A stretch of DNA of 64,000 bases from Amaranthus tricolor. Its lineage: Eukaryota; Streptophyta; Magnoliopsida; Caryophyllales; Amaranthaceae. This document shows positions 23,161 to 34,754 of the stretch, in pieces. The stretch covers positions 17,184,124 through 17,248,123 of the forward strand of contig NC_080057.1 in the NCBI RefSeq assembly GCF_026212465.1, in the 5' to 3' direction. The notes under the pieces were generated by a model. The model had not been told where the DNA came from. It made no database searches and worked only from the letters and a program-made list of their open reading frames with translations. A program made the position numbers and the translations under genes. Numbering within the stretch: position 1 is the first letter of the stretch; the number at the start of each line of letters is the position of its first letter.

Positions 23161-26100
23161 ATGCTTCCAAGAAAGAGAGCTGGTGAAGGTGAGGTAGTTG
23201 ACGGTACAACAACTTCTTGCGCTTTAAAAAAGTCTCGCATTGAAGGATCCACGTCGGCAGCGTCAAATTCTGTTGAGAATACGAAGAATAGTTTGAATTC
23301 TGTTGAGAACACCGTGGGTAATACTGAAGTTACAATCACCATGGCCATGGGCGATGGTAATCCGATGGATATTGATGAGGATTTGCATAGCAGGCAGTTG
23401 GCTGTGTATGGGCGTGAGACTATGAGACGCCTTTTTGGTTCTAATGTGCTCGTTTCAGGGATGCAAGGCCTCGGAGCTGAAATAGGTATGTTTCTTCATC
23501 AAATTGATGTATATTAGCTTGATCTTGTAGTCCTTTAGATTATGTTTGATTTTGGACTTTGGAGATGATACATGTTTATATAATCGTTGCACCTTGTATG
23601 CCATGATTATTTGTGAGTACAAATGTTTATATCTCAAATATTTAGATTGGGATACTTTTTGTCTTCCATTGCTGGCATTTTTTTTCGTGTTAGAAGGTGC
23701 TTCTTTTTCCAGGTTGCTAAGCGTTTTAGGCTCTTGAATGAGATGTTGAAAAAGGTCATTAGTTGTTGAATTACATTCTCATTAGTCTTAGCCTGTGTCT
23801 TCTTGATGGTCATATTATGTTTACGTTTTAATACACTATCCCTTTAGCATCAATAATTGATCAGCACTAGCAGTGTTGTTTAGTGCAGTATGATTGTTTA
23901 TCTGTTCATATACAAGTATGTTAGATAATAGTACATAGGTTTTTGGGGTTTGTTTGGTCCTTTCAAACCATAGTGCATAAATGCGGTAACGATCACGGTT
24001 GTGGTAGCGGACACAAGCAAGGTGATGCGGTAGCTGTATTGCCAATCATTGGCATAAACTAAAGCATGACTTTTTTACACCTTTCCGGTGCGGACAATAC
24101 GAGTTCGGTAAATTTGAAAACCTTTACGAATACGACCGATACGGTGCGACCTTATTTTTGCATTATGTTTTGAACTTCTTTTAACCTCTAATTATGCGGG
24201 AGTTTTTGTTTACAAATAGGCATGGTGTTTGGCGAGTGTCTTGTGATATACTTTGTCTGGAATGGATCTTGTTTGTGTTCGTTCTTTTCTTTTGGTTGGC
24301 TTTTGCTAAAGATAGTCGGTCACTATTGTTATAGGATTTTTGTTACAGTTCAAAATGCAATTATTAACTTGCACTACTATCACATTTGAACTGTGTACCT
24401 ACGGGATTTTTAGACTTGCGTGTATCTTGTGTCTTCTTAGTAGAAAACAAGAAGGGATTTAGAGGATGGAGTTATAAGGAAGTTAAGGGGAAAGTTGTGT
24501 AATTAAATTCAGTTGGTCCAGAGGCCTGAGGAGGAGGCCACTTAGATAGAGGGGAGAGAGAGAGTGGGAGATAAAAATGATTATACATAGGGAAGGAGAG
24601 AGGGAGAGAAATTAGCTGATGTGTTGAGTGTTTTGTAGAGCTTTCAGCTTTTTGGGAGAGAGCCAGACATCTCAAAATCCCATTACATATCTTTTAATAC
24701 TTTAGTTTATCTCCAATGTAATATTTAATACTCATTTTTCACTTAATCGTATGCTAGTTCTGTTAGTTCATTTGAAGGGAACATGTGATTATGACTATCT
24801 TGGTATGCTTTCTGTTTCATAAACTGCAGCAAAAAATCTTATCCTTGCTGGTGTCAAATCTGTCACCTTGCATGATGAGGAGAATGTGGAGTTATGGGAT
24901 TTATCCAGCAATTTTGTTTTCTCCGAGGATGATGTCGGGAAAAATAGAGCACTTGCAAGTGTGCAAAAGTTGCAAGAACTGAACAATGCTGTGCTTGTCT
25001 CAACTCTGACAACTAAACTGAAGAAGGAACATCTTTCTGATTTTCAGGTATTACCTTACGTATGTTGTTTAGTTCTATGGTAAATTACTGTTGAGGATAA
25101 TAGACCTTTCAAGGACAATGACTGAATGATACATAGAAGTGACTTGTGCAGCTAAAGACTTCACAAGATAGAGTGCTTTCTAGCAGCTTTAAATGACTGT
25201 CAATTTATCACATGGTAATTAGTATTTAGGCTCTAAACTGACAATGAACTTGTATGATGTTTTAATTGAGAAGGTTCTGCTTATGATTAACCCTTCTGGT
25301 TGGCCTCTGAATTATTGCTACTTGATGCTGCTGTTTTTGCAATTTTGTATTGAACATGATTTGTTTTCCTGTTCTTTAGGCTGTTGTATTTACTGATATC
25401 AACTTGGACAAAGCTCTTGAATTCAATGATTACTGCCACAGTCATCAACCACCTATTGCTTTTATCAAAGCTGAAGTTAGGGGGCTCTTTGGCAATGTAT
25501 TTTGTGACTTTGGACCTGAGTTTACTGTTCTTGATGTTGATGGTGAAGAGCCACACACTGGTATCATTGCTTCAATCAGTAATGACAACCCCGCTCTTGT
25601 ATCATGTGTGGATGATGAAAGGTTGGAGTTTCAGGATGGTGATCTTGTTGTGTTCTCCGAAGTTCATGGAATGCCGGAACTCAATGATGGCAAGCCAAGA
25701 AAGGTTATAAATGCAAGGCCATATTCGTTCTCTATTGAGGAGGACACCACAAACTATGGTATCTACCAAAAAGGAGGTATTGTGACACAAGTTAAGCAGC
25801 CAAAAGTTTTGCATTTCAAGCCTTTGAGAGAAGCACTTAACGATCCTGGGGATTTTCTTTTGAGCGACTTTTCAAAGTTTGAACGACCACCTTTACTGCA
25901 TTTGGCTTTCCAGGCTTTAGACAAGCTTGTGTGTGAGTTAGGACGCTTTCCCAGTCCTGGTTCTGAAGAGGATGCACAGAAGTTGATATCTGTAGCTGGT
26001 AAAATGAATGAGGCCTTAGGTGATAGTAGGCTAGATGATGTCAACCCAAAGCTTTTGCGCCACTTTGCTTTTGGGGCTAAGGCTGTACTGAATCCAATGG

Positions 26101-28765
26101 CTGCCATGTTTGGTGGTATTGTTGGACAAGAAGTTGTGAAGGCTTGCTCTGGAAAGTTCCATCCTCTTTTTCAGGTTATGCTCAATTGCTGTTTTTCCGA
26201 AAATTTCTTTGCTATATCTTTTGTGATCTTGTTCGTTGTGGACTTATTATTCACCCTTATGTTCCTTTTTGTTTGTAGTTCTTCTACTTTGATTCAGTTG
26301 AGTCACTTCCCACTGAGCCACTGGAAGCTTCTGATCTTGTTCCAAGAAACAGTCGTTATGATGCTCAAATTTCGGTTTTTGGATGGAGATTCCAAAAGGA
26401 GTTAGAAGAAGCTAAAACATTTGTAGTTGGATCTGGTGCCCTTGGGTGTGAATTTTTGAAGAATTTGGCTTTGATGGGAGTTTCCTGCGGTAGCCAAGGA
26501 AAACTAACAGTAACAGATGATGATGTGATTGAAAAAAGCAATCTCAGCAGGCAGTTTTTATTCCGTGATTGGAATATTGGACAGGCCAAATCCACTGTTG
26601 CTGCTGCTGCCTCTACATCGATAAATCCACAGCTCCAAGTTGAAGCCTTGCAAAATCGTGTTGGTCCAGAAACTGAAAATGTGTTTGATGACAATTTTTG
26701 GGAGAATTTGACCGTAGTTATCAATGCTTTGGACAATGTGAATGCTAGGCTATATGTTGACCAAAGATGCTTGTATTTTCAGAAGCCACTTCTTGAATCT
26801 GGAACTTTAGGTGCTAAATGCAATACACAAATGGTTGTTCCTCACCTTACTGAAAATTATGGGGCCTCACGTGATCCACCTGAGAAGCAAGCTCCTATGT
26901 GCACTGTGCATTCTTTTCCACACAACATTGACCATTGTCTGACTTGGGCTCGCTCTGAATTTGAGGGTTTACTTGAGAAAACTCCAGCGGAAGTGAATGC
27001 TTATCTTTCGAACCCTGGTGAATATGCTTCGTCTATGAGGAACGCTGGTGATGCTCAGGCAAGGGATACTTTGGAGCGTGTTCTTGAATGCCTTGAAAGG
27101 GAAAGATGCAAGACATTTGAGGATTGTATCACTTGGGCTAGGCTAAAGTATGTATCACTAATTAATTGGAGCTTAATGTTATTTTTTCTTTTCCCTTAGC
27201 TACTAAGTCTTTTTTGGTTAACAGGTTCGAAGACTACTTTGCCAACCGTGTCAAACAGTTGACATTTACTTTCCCTGAAGATGCTCCAACCAGTACTGGA
27301 GCTCCATTCTGGTCAGCGCCAAAGAGATTTCCTCGTCCCTTGCAATTTTCGTCGTCTGATCCTTCTCATCTTCACTATATTATGGCTGCGTCAATATTAC
27401 GAGCTGAAACATTTGGAATACCTATTCCTGATTGGGCTAAACAACCTAAGAAGCTGGCTGATGCTGTTGACAAGGTTATCGTTCCCGACTTTGAGCCAAA
27501 GAAGGATGCAAAGATTGTTACTGATGAGAAGGCCACTAGCCTTTCTTCTTCTTCTATAGATGATGCAGCAGTCATTGATGAACTTATTAGTAAGTTGGAG
27601 AATGCTCGGAAAGATTTGCAGCCTGGTTACAGGATGAAGCCAATCCAGTTTGAGAAGGTGTGTTTTCCTCTTTCTAATTATTAGCAAGTAGGAGTTCTTT
27701 TACATTTTAAAGGCTCAAAGCGTCAATCCTTAATGATCAACAAAATTAATTTTTTGCGTACTGTGTCTATAATCCTATACTAAGAGATTAAAATGTGAAC
27801 AAAGTTGAAGGTGGGAACGTGTGTTTATAGGGAGCCTTCTTTGCATGTGGTGTGTTAATCTGTTCATTTTTCTCCTCTTTTTCCTGTCATTTTGGCCTGC
27901 ATATGAATATTCAATTTTCCTTTAAGAGAGACTAGAGACTATAGTGCGTTACATTGGGTGGAAATTTTTGTAAAGGATATTAATTTTGTAGAAGGGAAAG
28001 TATATTTCATTTCTGCTCTCTGTCACTCCTTCTCTAGTCTCCATTTCCTTTTCCTTTCCTTTCTATCTAACTTTTTAATCATAACAAAGGAAAACAAAGT
28101 TCAATAGAATGTTCCAAATGTTTACCATTGAACTATAGCCAACCTTCCATTTTCTGGTATTATTGCAGGATGATGATACGAACTTCCATATGGACCTCAT
28201 AGCTGCTCTAGCCAACATGAGGGCAAGGAACTACAGCATTCCTGAAGTTGATAAATTGAAGGCGAAGTTCATTGCTGGAAGGATCATTCCTGCTATTGCA
28301 ACCTCAACTGCTATGGCAACTGGTCTTGTGTGTTTGGAGCTATACAAGGTTTTGGCTGGAGGGCATAAGGTAGAGGACTACCGCAATACATTTGCTAATT
28401 TGGCACTTCCTCTCTTCTCCATGGCGGAACCAGTACCCCCAAAGGTCTTCAAGCATCGGGATATGACCTGGACTGTTTGGGATCGGTGGGTGTTGAAGGG
28501 AAATCCAACGTTGAAGGAACTGATTCAATGGCTTAAAGAAAAGGGTCTCAACGCGTACAGCATTTCCTGTGGAAGTTGCTTGCTGTTCAATAGTATGTTC
28601 CCCCGTCACAAAGATAGGATGGATAAGAGGGTCGTGGATCTTGCAATGGAAGTGGCAAAGCTAGAAATTCCTCCATATCGCCGCCATTTGGATGTCGTGG
28701 TGGCATGTGAGGATGATGATGATAATGATATTGACATCCCCTTGGTGTCTGTATACTTTCGATGA
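23161..28765 (+). CDS. UBA1: Ubiquitin-activating enzyme E1
   Basis: E1 uses ATP to adenylate the ubiquitin C terminus, forms a thioester with ubiquitin and passes it to E2 enzymes. It acts in cytosol and nucleus. Six coding exons: 23161-23485, 24830-25047, 25380-26174, 26279-27147, 27225-27657, 28169-28765. All joins are GT/AG and in phase. The 3237-nt CDS gives 1078 aa, the usual plant E1 length. Landmarks: '[20 protein letters not shown]' (inactive adenylation half), '[18 protein letters not shown]' (active adenylation domain, Gly497), '[10 protein letters not shown]', catalytic cysteine '[10 protein letters not shown]' at Cys654, and the C-terminal ubiquitin-fold domain ending '[10 protein letters not shown]'. 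The start is MLPRKRAG, with basic 'LPRKRAG' and 'LKKSRIEG' stretches that could serve as nuclear signals. An in-frame upstream ATG at 23080 lies in the putative leader intron. The gene appears intact. Confidence 0.98.
23970..24165 (+). repeat. Dispersed repeat in E1 intron 1, related to 4028-4325
   Basis: Shares ordered phrases with the Rab3GAP intron repeat: 'ACCATAGTG', 'GATCACGG', 'TGATGCGGTA', 'TTTTTTACAC', 'GAAAACCTTTACGAATACG'. CpG dinucleotides are more frequent than in surrounding DNA. Single copy here, without the 61-bp tandem duplication. Confidence 0.62.
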
Positions 28766-29470
28766 GCAAAATGAGCTTTTGTTCTGATCCATCCCTTTGC
28801 CGCGGAAACTTTGATTGTGAGACAACAGTTTCATCTGTAGCATTTGGAAATCTATTTCATGCACAATGACCTGTTATATAGAGTCTAGACCCTAACTTTG
28901 AATCCAAAGAGTTTATGATCATCCTTTCGGTGTTTTGTAGTCGTTTCATCTTTTATGCAAACTCATTTTAAACTTATAAAGTCCAATGGACGAGATCAAT
29001 ATTTTTTTCTTCTATTGATTGGAATATGTTCGATGATGCGAGTTACCTTTTTTAGAATCATAGGAGTAATATCAAGTGCTGAGAACAAAAGGATAGTTGG
29101 AAATAATAATGATGAATGGTGGTCGTTTTATAGACAATAAAATGAAGGAAAAAATCATAATGGAGTAGTAGGACCTGTTTTTGACGTATATTGTTTCTTC
29201 ATCCCACTTTTTTTTTTCACTTTATTTTAATATTTTAACTTACAACGTAACTTTAGGAGAAGAGAACTTGATCTTTTCATATGCGGTGAGAATTGAGAAC
29301 TGAGTTATGATTTTTTTTAGGTTCACCACTAATTAGTATGGTTTATGATATTATCAATATTGAACAATTGGAGCTCGAATGAGAATCCGCTAATTCTCCC
29401 TAACATTGTTTATATTTGACATTATTGATTCGATTATAAATATATCCTAATTCTTGCTTAAAAGTAAAAG
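28766..29470 (+). other. E1 3' UTR and downstream sequence
   Basis: Presumed 3' UTR of the E1 gene. An AATAAA at about 29136 (GACAATAAAATG) could be a poly(A) signal, though it is 370 bp past the stop. No gene or clear repeat is seen to about 29470. Confidence 0.45.
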
Positions 29471-29478
29471 ATTTATTT

Positions 29479-30490
29479 GGGAAATTTCATGCGGTTATTC
29501 CGAAATTTGCCCAATTTATCCTCTATGATCTTTTCACACTTAGGGTTCGCTTGGATTAAGTGTAAATATTTAAAGGGTAAATAAAAATCAAAGTAGGAAA
29601 ACAAAGTTAATTAGATAGAAGATTAAAGGAATATGATTGTTAGAGAGGTGAAAGAATTAGTTAAAAACTAACGAAGAATGAGTAAAATAACAATTAATTT
29701 CCTCACATTGGGATATAAATTTACTCTAGGGGAGGGTGGCGGAATACTTTCCTTCAAATGAAAGAAATCATCCTTCTTTTTTATTCATCTTTTATTACTT
29801 CATTTGCACCTCTACTTACCTTTATTTTATTAGTTTGACTTTTTTTACCCTCTTAAATACTTACACTTAATCAAAGCGAGCATCAGTTTAGTAAATTGAA
29901 ACATAAACCCTAACTTTTCCATCTTCCTCCAAATCACATTTTTTCCCCAAAATTAAAACCCTACTTTTTTCATTTCACCTTCTACTATCAAATTAGGATT
30001 CCATCTCAAACCATTGTACTTGAAACAATTTTTTTATTTTGAGTTTCTTCTTGTAAATTAAACAATAAGAGTTAATTGAAATTCTTGTAAATTAAAGTTA
30101 CTCATTCTTTATTGACCTAGAGTAAACGACATGAAATTGGGGTTTAAAATGTCGCTTTTTTATCCACCACTAGTTGAAAACTTGATTTTGGGATCTTTTT
30201 GGAGATGAGTTTTATTGAATTGTATTTTGAATTTGTGGATTTAGGGGTTTTAGAGAAATTGGGGAAATTAGGGTGAAATAGGTGAAATATGATGTTTGGA
30301 GAGTTTTCGATTGCATCAGTTGACAACAAGCTTCATTCTTACTAAACTAACATTTTCAAACGTTTTTTTTGGTAAAAAGGTCACGGAGGATAAATTGGGT
30401 AAACCTCAGAGTTACCGCGTAGAATTTTAAAAAACTTTGATTACCACGTGGATAACCCAATACCTCATGGTTACCACGTGAAATTTTTCA
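29479..30490. mobile_element. Foldback-type element with ACCACGTGG motifs, hosting a nested MITE
   Basis: The left arm 'TTGCCCAATTTATCCTC' (about 29508-29524) matches inverted 'GAGGATAAATTGGGTAAAC' near 30387. The outer parts share 'GGGAAATTTCATGCGGTTA' against 'TTACCACGTGAAATTTTTC'. Repeated 'TTACCACGTG' phrases (G-box core CACGTG) lie in the right arm. A similar element is at 46025-46385. The bounds are approximate. The centre is occupied by the MITE at 29541-29886. Confidence 0.62.
29541..29886. mobile_element. MITE with TIRs of about 40 bp, nested in the foldback element
   Basis: The left end 'TTCGCTTGGATTAAGTGTAA' then ATATTTAAAGGGTAA is matched inverted by TTACCCTCTTAAATA then 'CTTACACTTAATCAAAGCGA' at 29846-29879. 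The length of about 345 bp with no frame fits a non-autonomous DNA transposon. The target duplication was not resolved. Confidence 0.72.
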
Positions 30491-30618
30491 GTTTATTTTG
30501 TAAAAGTTGCCATACTATACTTTTGATTTTGAATAAAAAAGTTGCCTTACATGTGTGATATACCAATTTCGCCCCTTTGAGATACACTTTGTAGTGACAT
30601 GTTTTTTATACAGAGATA

Positions 30619-30877
30619 CTAATTCTATCCCTTTTATTTTTCACCTTGTGCAAAATGGAAGAAATTTAGTGGAAAGTGAAATACAGCTGGAGAATAAGAC
30701 AAAAAACAAGTGGAGGATAGAAATAAGAGGTCAAGATGAAAAGAGAGTATAAGTTTGTAGATAAGATTAAAAGAACAAGACTAGGGCCATTGACAAAAAA
30801 AAAAAAAAAGAAATGGTGCAAAATGAGTGTAACAAATTAAAATGAAAAGTTGTGTAAAATGAGAGGGATAAGGGGAG
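30619..30877. mobile_element. MITE, family C copy 2
   Basis: Opposite orientation to the copy at 6778-7027. It shares 'AAAATTTAGTGGAAAG'-type, 'AAGACAAAAAACAAGTGGA' and 'AACAAATTAAAATGAAAAG' phrases with the copy at 37168-37413, and ends GAGAGGGATAAGGGGAG before TA. Confidence 0.8.
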
Positions 30878-30899
30878 TATATAGGGAGTAGTAATCTTA

Positions 30900-32515
30900 A
30901 AAGGGTAGAGGGAGTAGATCTTACATTTTGAATTGACATGTCTTGAATATTATACTTCCTTGGTCTCCACGAATTTGCTTTTCTTTTTTATGATGTAAAT
31001 AGTAATTGTAGATGGAGAATAACACAAAATATAACTGGAAGAGAAAAATAAATGGTAGAGATTTTACCCTTCCCTCTAATACCTTTCTTCCTCAAGTTCA
31101 TACCAATGGGAGGATATCCCAAACTGCTCTACATAGGAAGATTTTAGCCTTAGGAGGGATTCTCAGCTTCCATAATGCATTGTAAATAAGGTTAAATCCC
31201 CTCGTGGTAGGAGCATATTCTTTAGATGAGTTAGCGATTTTGTATGCATCTAAACCCGGAAAATACCTTCATTGCTAGCTGACCAAACACGCTCATCCTT
31301 ACATGGAAATAAGCTAATAGGAGTATTGAGGACTCATTCTCTATCCCTACGATAAAGCAACTCATTAAATGACGTCTTTACGCCAAATGCGTATTTGCAT
31401 CAATAAGGACATCGACTTCACATCTTTTCAAAGCCCTCCAAGGAATTTATTGTCTCCAATACACCATCCTATACCTGCTTAAATGATATGTGTAGTGTAG
31501 CATTCAAGATACTTCTCTAAGCAAAGCTTGGTTCATAGCCATCTTTCGTGTTCCATATGGAAAGATACGGAATATATTTAGCTTTTAATGATTTGGCTAG
31601 GAGAGAGTGGAGAAAACAACGGAGTCTCCATAATTGTTTTAAGCTTTCCAAGGAGTCCTTCTCTGGAATAGAGAAGTGCCCCACCAGAAATTTTGGATAA
31701 TTCTCTTAACTTCTTTACAAAATCCTAATAGAGTGAAATATATTTCATCATCAAGGGTCCTAAGACACTCAATTACTCTTAAATTGTCACATTAACTTAC
31801 TCCCTTCAAAATTATCATCAAATCAATTAACATAGTTCATTCAATGTGGGCTACTAGTTTAAATGTTTTATTGATGTAAATAAAGTTTTCTTAAAGCTTT
31901 CAAGATAGAGATAGTGGTTTGTGGTTAAGAATAGAAGAAAGGGTTAGAGAAATTAGGATTAGAATTAGATAGAGATAGAACGATTAGAAACATACCTAAT
32001 CTATTGTGTAATTAAGCTATTATAACATTTAACTTAATACACGTACAAAGATACAAGAGCAAAATCAAAGCACGATTTAACATTGAGACATAACTCAAAG
32101 TCGATTAAGCTTTTCAATGGCCATCGAAAAAAGCCAACTCATCGTGACATTTGTTGAAGAACTCTTATAACACTTAAAAATTGAGTTAGGGTATTAGATA
32201 CTTGGAGATAAAGCTGACTCGACTTTAATTTATATTTAAAACCCAACTTAAAAACCAACTTTGATTGTATATTGGTCCGCAAATATATTCAATATTTTCT
32301 CAACGTATCAACATGTCCAAAAAAGAGTCAAAGTGGACTTATGAAACCGAAAACTTCAACAATATACATATTTAATTTGATATTTGTATTAACTAGTCAA
32401 GGACTTCAATGAATTTTTAATATCGATTATGCAATGAACAATCTTAACATCTTTGTTAATGTAAAATGTTGGTAATAAAATGATTTGAACTGTAAAATTT
32501 TATGAAATAACATTA
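30900..32515. other. Gene-free stretch between the E1 and UBL-LRR genes
   Basis: The part at 31060-31740 is less AT-rich than its surroundings and reads as scattered, stop-broken frames on the minus strand; it may be an old retroelement or gene fragment but I cannot name it. 31740-32515 is AT-rich with no feature I can support. Confidence 0.4.
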
Positions 32516-34345
32516 CCTATAGTAATAAACTTTTGATTATTTAACGTTTTTTTCAATACCATCTTATATCACCTCTTCAAATAATAATCCATTGGAATTA
32601 ATTTTGTGAAGAAAATGAGATCATCATCATCATAATCATCATGCCAATGACTCCCGCTCAAAGACAGGGTTTAGGAGTGTGGGAAAAAAGGCAGACCAAC
32701 ACCCTCATCACGAAGAAGTCGCGATTGAAGAGAGCCTCTCAACTTGAGTATCGCATGTCATATGACGTCCATGCAAAGGAAAACAGACAACGCAAAAATA
32801 TACGAACACAACACCATCTTAGAAAACAAAAACTAACCAAAGTATAAGTAGACAAAATGACTAAGACACACTAGGAAAAAAGGCCATAAGAAAACTACTG
32901 AGACTAACGTACATGTATCTGGTGTCTCCAACTACTCTTATCCCAAATCAAGTCCTCCGAGAGGTGAAACTCACCCAAGTCATTCCTAATTTGTTCCTCC
33001 TAAGTTTTCTTAGGTCTTCTTTGACCTCTTTTACCATCATTGTGATGTTGCCTTTCTTATCACTTGTGTATCGCTAGTTTCCTTTCCACATGACCAAACC
33101 ACCTTAATCTACCTTCACACAACTTTGCAGAAATCGAAGCAACTCATAACCTCAATCTAATATCCTCCTAATCCTATCCATCTTGGTGTGTCCGCACATC
33201 TATCTCAGCATACGCATCTCTGCAACTTCCATCTTTCTGTCATCGGTTTTCTTAATGGGCTAACATTTTACGGCTACCCGGTAGAATTTATCTTTTAGTT
33301 TAGGCACTAACTTCTAACGCACAAAACATTAGTAGTTGCTCTCCATTTAAGCCAACAGGCCTATACTCAATGCATGACATCTTCATTGATCTCCTCATCA
33401 CTTTGGATAATTGAGTCTAAATACTTGAACTTGGTCGAACCAACAACCTCATTTCTTCCCACAGTCATCCGTGTATCTCCAACTTGTTCCTCCCCTTTAA
33501 AATTGCATATGAAGTCCTCTGTTTTGGTGCGACTTATGCGCAACCCTTTTTCTTAAAAGGTTCACTCTTCTAATTTCGCATTGACTTCTCTGGATTTTGC
33601 TACGAGCACAATGTCGTCGGTAAATAACATGAACCAAGGTACAATATCCCTAATGTCCTTGGAAAGTTCATCAAGGATAGCTAGCAAATAAGAAAAGGCT
33701 TAGAATTGAACCTTGGTGCAGACCCACTTGAACATGAAAGAATTCTATTAGCCCTATCGGTGTCTAGATGCTAGTCATGACTCTCTCATACATGTTTGGA
33801 TCCCCTTATTATACCTAAATATCTTCTTGCTTTAACGCTGTCCCATATAATGTCGTGCGAGACGCTATTATAAGCTTTTTCCAGATCGATGAACACCATA
33901 TGTAGATCTCTCTTTCGGTCCCTGTATTTCTCAATCAACCTCACTCAAGGTATTGATTGCTTTAGTAGTAGATCTCCCTAGCATGAACCCGAATGGGTTC
34001 TTTCTAATTGTCGACTCCTATCTAATTTTACTCTTGGTTACTCTCTCTCACAGTTTCATCGTGTGACTGAGTAGTTTGATTCCTATATAATTTCCGCATG
34101 TTTGGATATTACCTTGGTTTTTAAATTTAGGATGAGTATGCTACCCCTCCATTCATTCAACATCTTAAATGTCTTAAGGATAAACATTAAAGAGGTTCCC
34201 TCATCTTCCGAACAACTTGTGAAGAAAATAAGATGATTGAAATAAAACAAACATAACCATTAAACTTGCTAAGATTCCCCTCACCATAATTACACTAAAT
34301 TTCCATTTTATTCTCATCCTATCATTAAATACCAACTGTCAAATA
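32515..34345. mobile_element. MITE, family E, split by an RTE-type LINE
   Basis: The left half (about 32515-32621) ends 'TTGTGAAGAAAATGAGAT' and the right half (34217 to about 34345) restarts 'TTGTGAAGAAAATAAGATGA'. Related copies, unsplit, lie at about 46655-46965 and 62080-62385, where the phrase GAAGAAAATGAGATGATTGAAG (in pieces) is continuous. The outer bounds are approximate. Confidence 0.6.
32622..34216 (-). pseudogene. 5'-truncated RTE-type LINE remnant
   Basis: Minus-strand reading gives non-LTR reverse transcriptase motifs: '[20 protein letters not shown]' near 33930-33875, the box 'FMLFTDDIVL' near 33635-33600, and the C-terminal part near 33450-33000. Stops and frameshifts break it. 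The 3' end, at the low-coordinate side, is a GAT/ATG simple repeat (32622-32643), typical of RTE elements. An 18-bp target duplication with one mismatch flanks it at 32604-32621 and 34217-34234. The preserved length of 1595 bp means the 5' part, with the endonuclease, is missing. Confidence 0.83.
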
Positions 34346-34754
34346 GACTGTAAAGGCTAGATATACTCTTCCATTCCTTTAAGTTTGCCACATTGTGGTC
34401 AAAAAGCTTAAACTAGAAAACTACAATGTAGGCATGTAGTAAATTCTATATCCTTCCAAATGTGAGCGGATAGTGTAGAATTTACTATGGATAAATAGTT
34501 AATACCATACGGTTTGCATTTTGTAGGACAAAATGAGAGATAATTGACAAGTAATGCCATCAAAGGATGAAACAACAATAACAATGGGGAGTTTGAGTTA
34601 ACATAATTCACCACTGTTAAAAGACTTCACTATTGAATAACAGATGTATTCACTAAAGAACACAATCCTGTATATGTCAATTCTTAGCTCAGAACCTAAG
34701 ATCCTGAATACTAAAAAAAAAAATGCTCCCCCTTGGACATTTTCGATGTGGCAG

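Noticed and set aside
25287..27687. Several minus-strand and out-of-frame open frames over the E1 gene
   Set aside because: They overlap well-supported E1 exons and have no recognisable content.
31060..31740. Possible retroelement or gene fragment on the minus strand
   Set aside because: Only short stop-broken frames with no motif I can name.
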